Position numbers and translations under genes: made by a program. DNA of 64,000 bases from Pseudomonadota bacterium (lineage in GTDB: Bacteria > Pseudomonadota > Alphaproteobacteria > Acetobacterales > Acetobacteraceae): positions 24,241 through 88,240 of the forward strand of contig JAJZNE010000178.1 in NCBI GenBank assembly GCA_021847995.1, given 5' to 3'. This document shows positions 53,918 through 62,260 of the stretch, one piece after another. The notes below the pieces were generated by a model that saw only the letters and a list, made by a program, of their open reading frames with translations, did no database searches and was not told the origin of the DNA. Numbering within the stretch: position 1 is the stretch's first letter; each line of letters starts with the position of its first letter.

Positions 53918-54149
53918 CCGTTTCCCTGCCTACAGGTGTGGCGCATAGCCGGTGCCAACGCCGCCACGACGTCCGGTATGCGGCCGGTGGCGTTGAAATG
54001 GGCGTGGTGGCGGCGTCGGAACGGATCAGGCGCGGGATCGGTCGCGGTGTGCGGGCGGGCCGTGCAACGGCCGAGTTGCGCCGGCGTTAGGGCGGCGCGG
54101 CCGGACATCCCGGCCCGGGCGGAACGCACCGAACAGGAAAGGCGGAACA

Positions 54150-54407
54150 ATGTCGATTATTGGGTGGATCGTGCTGGGGCTGATCGCTGGCTTCATCGCC
54201 AGCAAGATCGTCAACAACGCCGGCGAGGGGTTCTTCCTCGATATCATCCTCGGCATCGTCGGCGCGGTGGTCGGCGGTTTCATCTTCAGCGCCTTCGGCG
54301 CCGTGGGCGTTACCGGCTTCAACCTCTACAGCATGATCGTCGCGATCGTCGGGGCGGTCATCGTGCTGTGGCTCTATCACGCGATCGCCGGAGCGCGGCG
54401 GGTCTGA
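54150..54407 (+). CDS. GlsB/YeaQ/YmgE family small membrane protein
   Basis: An 85-residue protein with three hydrophobic helices: IIGWIVLGLIAGFIASKIV, ILGIVGAVVGGFIFSAFG and MIVAIVGAVIVLWLYHAI. The GWIVLGLIAGxxA start is diagnostic of the transglycosylase-associated/GlsB group, which is induced in general stress and biofilm growth. GGAAAGGCGGAACA precedes the ATG. The gene is divergent from the DUF2382 pair, suggesting shared stress control in the 232-base gap (53918-54149), where no clear site is seen. Confidence 0.92.
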   Translation: MSIIGWIVLGLIAGFIASKIVNNAGEGFFLDIILGIVGAVVGGFIFSAFGAVGVTGFNLYSMIVAIVGAVIVLWLYHAIAGARRV

Positions 54408-54417
54408 CCGCGGCGCC

Positions 54418-56343
54418 TCAGATCGCCACCCGCACCCCCAGCTCCACCACACGGTCGCTGGGGATGCGGAAAAACTCCGTCGCCGGCACGGCGTTGCGCG
54501 CCATCACCAGGAACAGCCACAGGCGCCAGAACGGCATCTTGGGCGCGGTCGCCGGCACCAGCACTTCGCGGCCGAGGAAATAGCTGGTCTGCATCGGGTC
54601 GTACTCGACGCCCTGCCCGCGCAGGGCGGCGAGGTCGCGGGGCAGGTTGGGGCTTTCCATGAAGCCGTAGCGGATGGTCACGCGGTGGATGCCGGGCGCG
54701 AGTTCGACCGCGGTCGCCCGCTCCTCGGCGGGCACGTCCGGCACGTCGAGGTTGGCGACCGTGACGAACAGCACCTTCTCATGCAGCACCTTGTTGTGCT
54801 TGAGGTTGTGCAGCAGGGCCGCGGGCACGTAATCGGGGTTGCCGGTCAGGAACACGGCCATGCCGGGCACCCGCACCGTGCGCGACTGCGGCAGACGGGC
54901 GAGGAAGGAGGCGAGCGGCAGGCTGTCCATCCGCCAGCGCGACAGCAGCAGGTCGCGCCCGCGGTTCCATGACGTCATCAGCGCCAGCAGTGCGAAGCCG
55001 AGCACCAGCGGGACATACCCGCCCTCCGGCACCTTCAGCAGGTTGGCGGCGAAGAAGACCGAGTCGATCACGAGGAAGAAGCCGAACGGCCCGTAGCTGG
55101 CCAGCTTTGACCAGTGGAAATGCTGGCGGAATACCTCGGCGGCGAGGATGCAGGTGCAGATGAAGGTGCCGGTGACGGCGATGCCGTAGGCCGCGGCCAG
55201 ATTGTCGCTGGTCTTGAACGCCAGCACCAGGGCGACGACGCCGACCAGCAGCGCGGCGTTGATCTGGGGCACGTAGATCTGCCCTTCCTCGGTGGCGCTG
55301 GTGTGGCGCACCGTCATGCGCGGCAGGAAGCCGAGCTGCATGCATTGCCGCGCCATCGAAAACGCGCCGGAGATCACCGACTGGCTCGCGATCACGGTCG
55401 CGGCGGTGGCGAGAATGACCATCGGCAGGCGCAGCCAGTCCGGCCCCAGCAGGAAGAACGGGTTTTCCTCTGCGGCGGGATGCGAAAGCACCAGCGCGCC
55501 CTGGCCGAAATAGTTGAGGACGAGTGCCGGCAGCACGAAGAACATCCAGCTCAGCCGGATCGGCTGGGCGCCGAAATGCCCCATGTCGGCATAGAGCGCC
55601 TCCGCCCCCGTCACCGCCAGCACGACGGAGCCCAGGGCGACGAAGGCAAGCCAGCGGTACTGCACGACGATGCCGACGGCGTAGCCCGGCGAGAGTGCCA
55701 GCAGCACGCGCGGATGGCCGGCGATCTCGATCGCGCCGAGCAGGCCGATGGCGGCGAACCACACCGCCATCACCGGGCCGAACAGGCGACCGACCGAATG
55801 GGTGCCGCGATACTGCACCGCGAACAGCAGCACGATCACCGCGACGGCGATCGGCAGCACGTAGTCCTTGAGCGGCGGGGCCGCGATCTCCAGCCCCTCC
55901 ACGGCGGAAAGCACGGAGATCGCCGGCGTAATGACGCCGTCGCCGAAGAACAGGCAGGCGCCGCCGACGCCGGCCAGCACCAGGAAATGGCGCAGCCGCG
56001 GCCCGCCGGCGACGCGCTGCGCCAGCGCCATCAGCGCGAGAATGCCGCCTTCGCCCCGGTTGTCGGCGCGCATCACCAGCAGCACGTACTTGACCGTGAC
56101 CACCAGCACCAGCGACCAGAAGATCAGCGACAGGATGCCCAGCACCTCCCACGAGGTGATGCCGGTGGCAGTGAAGTGGTCGAGACTCGCCTTGAAGGCA
56201 TAGAGCGGGCTGGTGCCGATGTCGCCATAGACGACGCCGAGCACGCCGAGCAGCATCGCCAGCGGCGGCACCCCGGCGCGGCGGCTGCCGGCGGCAAGTG
56301 CGACCGTCACGCTGCCGCCGCGCCGCGTGCGCGACCAGAACAC
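54418..56343 (-). CDS. kup: Low-affinity potassium transporter Kup
   Basis: A 641-residue H+/K+ symporter. Conserved segments include [20 protein letters not shown] (TM1), [37 protein letters not shown] and [19 protein letters not shown]; about twelve membrane helices are followed by a cytoplasmic C-terminal domain. It imports potassium with protons. The start is GTG 56343; the conserved N-terminal helix makes a later start unlikely. Convergent with the GlsB gene (ten bases between). Confidence 0.95.
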   Translation of the reverse strand: MFWSRTRRGGSVTVALAAGSRRAGVPPLAMLLGVLGVVYGDIGTSPLYAFKASLDHFTATGITSWEVLGILSLIFWSLVLVVTVKYVLLVMRADNRGEGGILALMALAQRVAGGPRLRHFLVLAGVGGACLFFGDGVITPAISVLSAVEGLEIAAPPLKDYVLPIAVAVIVLLFAVQYRGTHSVGRLFGPVMAVWFAAIGLLGAIEIAGHPRVLLALSPGYAVGIVVQYRWLAFVALGSVVLAVTGAEALYADMGHFGAQPIRLSWMFFVLPALVLNYFGQGALVLSHPAAEENPFFLLGPDWLRLPMVILATAATVIASQSVISGAFSMARQCMQLGFLPRMTVRHTSATEEGQIYVPQINAALLVGVVALVLAFKTSDNLAAAYGIAVTGTFICTCILAAEVFRQHFHWSKLASYGPFGFFLVIDSVFFAANLLKVPEGGYVPLVLGFALLALMTSWNRGRDLLLSRWRMDSLPLASFLARLPQSRTVRVPGMAVFLTGNPDYVPAALLHNLKHNKVLHEKVLFVTVANLDVPDVPAEERATAVELAPGIHRVTIRYGFMESPNLPRDLAALRGQGVEYDPMQTSYFLGREVLVPATAPKMPFWRLWLFLVMARNAVPATEFFRIPSDRVVELGVRVAI

Positions 56344-56446
56344 TGCATCCCGGCACCCTTTGACCTGACCGGGGCGGACGCTTACGCCGGCCCCTGCGGC
56401 GGCGCAAGCACACCGGGCAGGGCGCCGCCCCCCGCCGCACTGCGCC

Positions 56447-56869
56447 CTACAGGAGGCCGAGCGCGCGCAGGTCGGCCCGTAGCGCCGCCGGCAGCGCCTC
56501 CACCCCGGTGGCCGCGGCGGCGGCGGCGAGGTCAGGCGGGGCTGCCTCCGGCCTCAGGTAGCGCCAGCCCTGGAACGGCTGCATCGGCCGCCCGGCCAGC
56601 GCCACCAGCGCCGGGTCGAGCACCAGCGCCGTGCGCGCGATGCCGTCCGCCGCCGCCTCCTCGATGATGTCGCGGATCGCCTGGCGGACCGCCAGCATGC
56701 CGCCGATCACCCAGTAGAGGGAGCCGCCGTCCAGCACCTCCGCCGCGCGGCGCGGGCGGTTGCGGGTGACGTGGCGGAGCGGCGGCGCCGTCCGCGCCCG
56801 CGCCGCCTGCAACGCCGCCAGATGCGCGGGGTCGCGCACGCCGACGGCAAGCTTCATCAGATGCAGCAT
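56447..56869 (-). CDS. DUF1489 family protein
   Basis: A 140-residue protein with [39 protein letters not shown] and [19 protein letters not shown], the DUF1489 pattern found almost only in alphaproteobacteria. No catalytic motif is known. ATG 56869 is used because the family starts with MLHL; the frame open to 56968 covers a repeat-bearing leader. Confidence 0.9.
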   Translation of the reverse strand: MLHLMKLAVGVRDPAHLAALQAARARTAPPLRHVTRNRPRRAAEVLDGGSLYWVIGGMLAVRQAIRDIIEEAAADGIARTALVLDPALVALAGRPMQPFQGWRYLRPEAAPPDLAAAAAATGVEALPAALRADLRALGLL

Positions 56870-56890
56870 GCGGCGATGCTGGCGGCGGCG

Positions 56891-56920
56891 GGGGACGGCG
56901 GCAAGGGGGACGGCAGCAAG
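56891..56920. repeat. Two 15-base direct repeats
   Basis: GGGGACGGCGGCAAG (56891-56905) is followed at once by GGGGACGGCAGCAAG with one mismatch, in the leader of the DUF1489 gene (on the minus strand). Probably replication slippage; no function is evident. Confidence 0.7.
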
Positions 56921-57112
56921 GGGGGGCGGCATTCGGACCGGGCAAGTCACGTCCGCCACGGAGGGCATGAATTCCGCTCAATGCTGCCGCGTCGCGCAAG
57001 GAAATCATAGCCGGGGCGGCGCGAAGTCGGCTAAGTGCCGCGTCCGACCGGCCAGCCTCCGCGCGGCGCGGCGCCATCCCGGCCCAAGCGCGAACCCGAA
57101 GGACAGTCCCTG

Positions 57113-58375
57113 ATGGACCACGAGCGCGAGGCCGACGAGGCCGAACCTCCCCCTGCCGCATCCGCCGCCACCCTCACGCGGGCCGCCTTCCCCGCGACGG
57201 TGCGCGAGCGTGAGCGCACCGCCGGCTTTCCCCAATCCGCCCGCAGCCGCGCGTTCCGCCGCTGCCATTTCCCGGATGCGACGGCGCAGGAATGGAACGA
57301 CTGGCGCTGGCAGTTGCGTAACCGCATCCGCGACCTCGCCGGGTTGGAACGCATCTTCCGCCTCAGTGCCGATGAGCGTGCCGCCGTGCAGCGTCACCGC
57401 GGCCCGCTGCCGGTCGGCATCACGCCCTATTACGCGTCGCTGCTCAGTGCGGGCGATGCGATGCAGCCGCTGCGCCGGACGCATATCCCGGTGGGCGGCG
57501 AATACCTGCACCTGCCGGGCGAGGCCGACGACCCACTCGGGGAGGATCACGACGCGCCGGTGCCCGGCCTCGTGCATCGCTACCCGGACCGCGTGCTGTT
57601 CCTCACCACCGGGTTCTGCAGCACCTACTGCCGCTATTGCACGCGCAGCCGCATGGTCGGCGGGGGCGGCGAGTACACGTTCAGTCTCGACCAGTGGCAG
57701 CGCGCCATCGACTACATCGCCGCCCGGCCGGCGATCCGCGACGTGCTGCTGTCGGGCGGCGATCCGCTGACGATCGCGACCGACAAGCTGGAATGGCTGC
57801 TCGCCCGCCTGCGCGCCATCCGGCATGTCGAGTTCCTGCGCATCGGCACGAAGGCGCCGCTGGTGCTGCCGCAGCGCGTCACCCGCGACCTCGCACGCAT
57901 GCTGCGCCGCTATCATCCCCTGTGGATGAGCGTGCATGTCACCCACCCCGACGAACTGACGGAGGAAGCGGCGGAGAGCACGGCGCGCCTCGCCGATGCC
58001 GGCATCCCGCTCGGCAGCCAGACGGTGCTGCTGCGCGGCATCAACGACGACACCGACACCATGCGGCGGATGATGCACCGGCTGCTGCAACTGCGGGTGA
58101 AGCCGTACTATCTCTATCAGTGCGATCCGATCACCGGGTCGGCGCATTTCCGCACGCCGGTGGCAACGGGGCTGCGCATCATCGCCGCCTTGCGCGGCCA
58201 CACCAGCGGCTATGCCGTGCCGCATTTCGTGATCGACGCGCCGGGCGGGGGCGGCAAGGTGCCGCTGCTGCCCGAAACCGTGGTCGGCCGCGACGGCGCC
58301 GATCTGCTGCTGCGCAACTTCGAGGGCAGAATCTACCGCTATCCCGATCCGGAGGGCGCGTGCGCATCGGCCTGA
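57113..58375 (+). CDS. Lysine 2,3-aminomutase (KamA family radical SAM enzyme)
   Basis: A 420-residue radical SAM/PLP aminomutase. The [4Fe-4S] cysteines are C169, C173 and C176 in CSTYCRYC; the PLP lysine is K382 in APGGGGKVP; the two aspartates that bind the substrate lysine side chain in the clostridial enzyme are kept (YQCDPITG and FVIDAPGG). It is therefore predicted to convert L-alpha-lysine to L-beta-lysine rather than act on glutamate. Full length (about 415 residues) distinguishes it from the shorter EpmB. GAAGGACAGTCCCTG precedes the ATG. The next gene, an ATP-grasp ligase, starts inside its last 16 bases. Confidence 0.92.
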   Translation: MDHEREADEAEPPPAASAATLTRAAFPATVRERERTAGFPQSARSRAFRRCHFPDATAQEWNDWRWQLRNRIRDLAGLERIFRLSADERAAVQRHRGPLPVGITPYYASLLSAGDAMQPLRRTHIPVGGEYLHLPGEADDPLGEDHDAPVPGLVHRYPDRVLFLTTGFCSTYCRYCTRSRMVGGGGEYTFSLDQWQRAIDYIAARPAIRDVLLSGGDPLTIATDKLEWLLARLRAIRHVEFLRIGTKAPLVLPQRVTRDLARMLRRYHPLWMSVHVTHPDELTEEAAESTARLADAGIPLGSQTVLLRGINDDTDTMRRMMHRLLQLRVKPYYLYQCDPITGSAHFRTPVATGLRIIAALRGHTSGYAVPHFVIDAPGGGGKVPLLPETVVGRDGADLLLRNFEGRIYRYPDPEGACASA

Positions 58376-59319
58376 CCTATGACGCCGCGGCGGATTGGGC
58401 GGCGGAGCGGCTGGACGCCGAGCAGCTCGCCGAATTCGATGCCGAGGACACGATCGCGGCACTCGCCGCCGGGCTTGCCGCGCGCGGCCACGCGGTCGAG
58501 CGGATCGGCCGCGCCGCCGCCCTGCTCGCGCGGCTCGCCCAGGGTGTGCGCTGGGACATCGTGTTCAACCTGTGCGAGGGCCTGCGCGGGCCGGGGCGGG
58601 AGGCGCTGGTGCCGGCGCTGCTGGAAGCGCACGGCATCCCGTTCACCTTCAGCGATTCGCTGGTCTGCGCGCTCACGCTGCACAAGGGGCACACGAAGCG
58701 CGTGGTGCGCGACGCCGGCGTGCCGACCGCCGATTTCCGCGTGCTGGAAAGCGCCGAGGCACCCGCCGATCTGCCGCTGCCGCTGTTCGTCAAGCCGGTG
58801 GCGGAAGGCACCGGCAAGGGCATCGGCCCGGCCAGTCTCTGCCACACCGCGGGGCAACTGCGCGAGAGCGTCGCGCGGCTGCTGGCGCGCTTCGCCCAGC
58901 CGGTGCTGGCCGAGCGCTTCCTGCCCGGCCGCGAATTCACCGTCGGCATCCTCGGCACCGGCGCGGCGGCGCAGCCGATCGGCGTGATGGAAATCATCAG
59001 CGACGCCACCTACGGCTTCGCGACGAAGAAGGACTATGCCGCGGTGCGCTATCGGCTCGCCACCGACGACGAGGGGAAGCGTGCGGCGGCGGTGGCGCTG
59101 GCGGCGTGGCGCACGCTCGGCTGCCGCGATGCCGGGCGCGTCGATCTGCGCAGCGATGCCAGGGGACAGCCGATGTTCCTGGAAGTCAACCCGCTCGCCG
59201 GGCTGCACCCGGTCGATTCCGATCTCGTCATCCTGGCCCGGCTGGCCGGACACGACCACGCCTGGCTGATCGATGCCATCATGCGGCAGGCGGCGGCGCG
59301 GGCGGGGCTTTCCTGGTAG
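58360..59319 (+). CDS. ATP-grasp ligase (D-Ala-D-Ala ligase-like), coupled to KamA
   Basis: A 319-residue ATP-grasp enzyme beginning at GTG 58360 within the end of kamA, with GGAGGG just before. The N-terminal domain is MRIGLTYDA, the VFNLCEGLRGPGREALVPALLE segment matches Ddl family proteins, VKPVAEGTGKGIGPAS is the ATP loop and MFLEVNPLAGLHPVDSD the Mg2+-binding Asn-containing end. Relatives join two amino acids or an amino acid to a small acceptor. Since it is co-translated with a lysine 2,3-aminomutase, beta-lysine or a derivative is a reasonable substrate; that is inference. A true cell-wall Ddl is normally in the mur cluster and would have EVNTxPGxT. Confidence 0.82.
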   Translation: MRIGLTYDAAADWAAERLDAEQLAEFDAEDTIAALAAGLAARGHAVERIGRAAALLARLAQGVRWDIVFNLCEGLRGPGREALVPALLEAHGIPFTFSDSLVCALTLHKGHTKRVVRDAGVPTADFRVLESAEAPADLPLPLFVKPVAEGTGKGIGPASLCHTAGQLRESVARLLARFAQPVLAERFLPGREFTVGILGTGAAAQPIGVMEIISDATYGFATKKDYAAVRYRLATDDEGKRAAAVALAAWRTLGCRDAGRVDLRSDARGQPMFLEVNPLAGLHPVDSDLVILARLAGHDHAWLIDAIMRQAAARAGLSW

Positions 59320-59323
59320 CAGG

Positions 59324-59743
59324 CTACTCCATCTCGTTTTCCAGCGCCGCGATCTCGGCATCGTTGAAGCCGAAATGGTGTGCCACCTCATGAACCACCA
59401 CGTTGCGCACCAGCCGGTACAGATCCTCGCCGTTCTCTACCCATTCCAGCAGGATCGGCTGGCGGTAGAGGAAGATCAGGTTGGGCATGCGCGTCACGTC
59501 ATCGACGCTGCGGCGGTTGAGCGGCGTGCCGCGATAGAGGCCGGTCAGATCCCAGGCCGATTCGATGCCCATCTCATCGAGCGTCGCGTCATCGGCGATC
59601 TCCTCGATCGCGACGCCGACATCGCCGAGATGGCGCGCCAGCCGTGCCGGAATGGCGGCCAGGGCGCGTTCGGCCAGGGCCGCGATCTCCTCGGCGTCGG
59701 GGGGCGTGGTGAAGGGACGGGGCGCGGCGGGGACGGGTGCCAT
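59324..59743 (-). CDS. Small zincin-type metallopeptidase (HExxH)
   Basis: A 139-residue protein of the minimal zincin family (metallopeptidase family, Pfam zincin_1). The zinc motif is VVHEVAHHFGFND near the C-terminus; NLIFLYRQPILLEW precedes it and ALAAIPARLARHLGDVGVAIEE lies near the start. No signal peptide is seen. The role is unknown in most bacteria. ATG 59743 is used; a longer reading would overlap the Rrf2 gene. Convergent with the ATP-grasp gene, five bases apart. Confidence 0.85.
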   Translation of the reverse strand: MAPVPAAPRPFTTPPDAEEIAALAERALAAIPARLARHLGDVGVAIEEIADDATLDEMGIESAWDLTGLYRGTPLNRRSVDDVTRMPNLIFLYRQPILLEWVENGEDLYRLVRNVVVHEVAHHFGFNDAEIAALENEME

Positions 59744-59774
59744 GACGCAGCAGCGCATGCGCCGCCATGACGGG

Positions 59775-60251
59775 TCAAGAGGGTGCGGCGGCAGGCGGCG
59801 CCGGCACGCGCGCCGCCAGCCGCTCCGCCAGGGCGCCGAGCGTGATGCGGCGCAGGCCGCCCCGGAATGCCGCTTCCGCCTCGCCGAAGGCGGCCGCCAG
59901 CACCGCCTGCGCCGGCGTGCCGACGGCTTCGGCCGAGGGCGGCAGATGGAGGGCCAGCAGCCCACGGCCCGGTGTCCCGCTCACCGCCTGCCAGATGTCT
60001 TCGAGCGTGATCGTGGCGGCGGGGCGGGCCAGCGAGGCGCCGCCGACGCCCCGCCGCACCCGCACGAGGCCGGCCCGCGCGAGCTGGCCGCTGATCCGGC
60101 GCACCACCACCGGGTTGGTCTGCACCTGCGCTGCCAGCCAGAAACTGGTCGCCCCGCCGCCGTGGCCGGTCGCAGCCTCCCCGCCGCTGTCGGGCGGGCC
60201 GGCCAGCAGCAGCAGCATATGGGTCGCGACGGCGAAGCGGACGGGTACCAT
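59775..60251 (-). CDS. Rrf2 family transcriptional regulator
   Basis: A 158-residue winged-helix regulator. VRFAVATHMLLLLA and the recognition region TNPVVVRRISGQLARAGLVRVRRGVGGASLA are typical of Rrf2 proteins; ITLEDIWQAV follows. The three cysteines that bind an Fe-S cluster in IscR/NsrR are absent (there is no cysteine at all), so it must sense another signal. ATG 60251 is chosen. It is divergent from the 41-residue membrane-protein gene across a 185-base gap and may control it. Confidence 0.85.
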   Translation of the reverse strand: MVPVRFAVATHMLLLLAGPPDSGGEAATGHGGGATSFWLAAQVQTNPVVVRRISGQLARAGLVRVRRGVGGASLARPAATITLEDIWQAVSGTPGRGLLALHLPPSAEAVGTPAQAVLAAAFGEAEAAFRGGLRRITLGALAERLAARVPAPPAAAPS

Positions 60252-60436
60252 ACCGGACGTCAATGCCGGACGCCCCCGCCGGTTCCGCAACGCCAGCGCC
60301 GGCGCGCGGCGGCGCAGGGGTCGCGGCTGATCCCGGTCAATGCCGCCGCTCTACCGATGGTGGTCGGATGGCGCGGGGATGACGGCGGACCGCCGGACGA
60401 TCGGGTCCGGCATCGCCGCGCCGCGGGGACAGCGCC

Positions 60437-60562
60437 ATGACCGGATCGATGATGGGGAGTGGGATGTGGCTTGGGATGGGGGTCTGGTGGTTCCTGGTGC
60501 TGCTGCTGGCCGTGCTCGGCATCGCCGCACTCGCCCGCTATCTGTGGGGCGGAAGGGACTGA
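60437..60562 (+). CDS. Small methionine/tryptophan-rich membrane protein (41 residues)
   Basis: The reading frame encodes MTGSMMGSGMWLGMGVWWF followed by LVLLLAVLGIAALARYLWGG and ends in RD. It has one long transmembrane helix and six methionines in the first fifteen residues. The layout matches small membrane proteins often found near metal or redox genes. AGCGCC before the ATG is not a strong ribosome site, but GGGGACAGCG is close. It is too short to be predicted confidently by codon bias alone. It is divergent from the Rrf2 gene and followed by the enolase-superfamily gene after 109 bases. Confidence 0.55.
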   Translation: MTGSMMGSGMWLGMGVWWFLVLLLAVLGIAALARYLWGGRD

Positions 60563-60671
60563 CGGCGGCGGCGGGGCGGCGGCGGGGCGGCGGCAGAATG
60601 GAAGTTGATTTCCCGGTCCGTCTCTGGCCCAGATGTGTTCGAACAGGCGCGTCGTGGGAGGGACAGACCGG

Positions 60672-61760
60672 ATGGCGGTGATCGCGCGGCTGGAACCGGC
60701 GTTGTATCGCATCCCGCTGCCGACAGTCCTGTCCGACAGCACGCATGGTGCGATCCCGCATTTCGAGCTTCTCACCGTGCGGGTGCAGGACGGCAGCGGC
60801 GCCGAGGGTGTCGGCTACTCCGTGACCGTCGGGCGCAACGGCCGCGCCGCCTACAGCACGCTCGCCGACGAGATCGCCGAAATCGCCGCCGGCGCCGATG
60901 CGGATATGATCGAGGGGCTGTGGCAGCGCATCTGGTGGGCGACGCATTACGGCGGGCGGGGCGGGCCGGCGGTGCTGGCGCTGTCCGCCTTCGACATGGC
61001 GCTGTGGGATCTGAAGGCAATCCGCGCCGGCCTGCCGCTGTGGCGGCTGCTCGGCGGCCATGATCCGAACGTGCCGTGCTATGCCGGCGGCATCGACCTC
61101 GATCTGCCGCTCGACGATCTGCTGCGCCAGACCGACGCCAACCTTGCCCGCGGCTTTCGTGCCATCAAGATGAAAGTGGGCCGGCCGCATCCGGCCGAGG
61201 ACGTGGCGCGGGTCGCGGCGATGCGGCGGCATCTGGGCGACGGGTTTCCGCTGATGGCCGATGCCAACATGAAATGGACCGCCGACCAGGCGATCCGCGC
61301 CGCCCGCGCCTTGGCGCCGTTCGATCTCGTCTGGCTGGAGGAACCGGTGGTGCCCGAGGACGTGACCGGCCATGCCCGCGTCCGCAGCGAGGGCGGCATC
61401 GCCGTCGCGTCCGGCGAAAATCTGCGCAGCCTGTGGGAATTCCGCCACCTGATCGCGGCCGGCGGGGTCAGCTATCCGGAGCCGGACGTGACCAACTGCG
61501 GCGGGGTCAGCAGCTTCATGAAGATCGCCCATCTGGCGGAAGCCTTCAACCTGCCGGTCACTTCGCATGGCGCGCACGATATGACCGTGCATCTGCTGGC
61601 CGCGGTTCCCAACCGGTCGTATCTGGAAGTCCATGGCTTCGGCCTCGACCGCTACATCGGTGACGCTCTGGTGATCCGCGATGGATGCGCCGTCGCGCCC
61701 GACCGGCCCGGCCACGGCGTCACCTTCGACTGGCGGGCGCTGGCGGCGCTGCGGGTCTGA
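60672..61760 (+). CDS. Mandelate racemase/muconate-lactonizing enzyme family protein
   Basis: A 362-residue enolase-superfamily enzyme. The catalytic base motif KxK is K166-M-K168; metal ligands are D197, E223 or E224, and E249; the second base region is H299 in SHGAHD. The N-terminal capping domain covers residues 1-125. It abstracts an alpha-proton from a carboxylate, most likely of a sugar acid (dehydratase or racemase); the H299 position is typical of the mandelate racemase subgroup. GGGAGGGACAGACCGG precedes the ATG. No other sugar-acid gene is adjacent. Confidence 0.88.
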   Translation: MAVIARLEPALYRIPLPTVLSDSTHGAIPHFELLTVRVQDGSGAEGVGYSVTVGRNGRAAYSTLADEIAEIAAGADADMIEGLWQRIWWATHYGGRGGPAVLALSAFDMALWDLKAIRAGLPLWRLLGGHDPNVPCYAGGIDLDLPLDDLLRQTDANLARGFRAIKMKVGRPHPAEDVARVAAMRRHLGDGFPLMADANMKWTADQAIRAARALAPFDLVWLEEPVVPEDVTGHARVRSEGGIAVASGENLRSLWEFRHLIAAGGVSYPEPDVTNCGGVSSFMKIAHLAEAFNLPVTSHGAHDMTVHLLAAVPNRSYLEVHGFGLDRYIGDALVIRDGCAVAPDRPGHGVTFDWRALAALRV

Positions 61761-61783
61761 GCGGCACCGGCACACGGGCTCGG

Positions 61784-62257
61784 ATGTCCGAAAGTGCCTC
61801 CTTCCCCGAACGCAGCCTTGCCGTGCGGCGGGCGGCGGCGCGGCTGTGCGGGCGGCTTGGCTGGGCGCCGCTGCACGAGGTGACGCTGCCCAATTTCCGC
61901 CGCGCTGATATCCTCGCCCTCTGTCCGGACGGCGCGCTGGTGTGCATCGAGGTGAAATCCGGCGCCCGGGATTTCCTCGCCGACACGAAATGGCCGGAGT
62001 ACCGCAATTTCAGCGATGCGTTCTACTTTGCCGTGGACGGCGACTTCCCGCGCGGCCTGCTGCCGGAGGAGGCGGGGCTGATCGTCGCCTGCGACGGCGC
62101 GGCCGAGGTGCTGCGGGAAGCCCCCTGGCATCGCCTGCCGCCGGCGCGAAGGCGCGCGCTGCTGCACCGCTTCGCCCACCTGGCGGCGCTCAGGCTGGCG
62201 GCGCTGGAGGATCCTGTGGGCGTGGCCGATCTGCGCGCCGCGCTGCGGGCGGAATAG
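61784..62257 (+). CDS. mmcB: MmcB family DNA repair protein
   Basis: A 157-residue protein of the MmcB (DUF1052) family, confined to alphaproteobacteria. RADILALCPDGALVCIEVKSGARDF carries the D..E-K nuclease-like motif of the restriction endonuclease fold, followed by DTKWPEYRNFSDAFYFAVD. In Caulobacter, MmcB works with ImuABC in mutagenic repair. ATG 61784 lies 23 bases after the enolase-superfamily gene. No ImuABC gene is in the window. Confidence 0.9.
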   Translation: MSESASFPERSLAVRRAAARLCGRLGWAPLHEVTLPNFRRADILALCPDGALVCIEVKSGARDFLADTKWPEYRNFSDAFYFAVDGDFPRGLLPEEAGLIVACDGAAEVLREAPWHRLPPARRRALLHRFAHLAALRLAALEDPVGVADLRAALRAE

Positions 62258-62260
62258 TGC

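Noticed and set aside
56869..56968. N-terminal extension of the DUF1489 protein
   Set aside because: It runs through the 15-base direct repeats and lacks family similarity; the family starts with MLHL.
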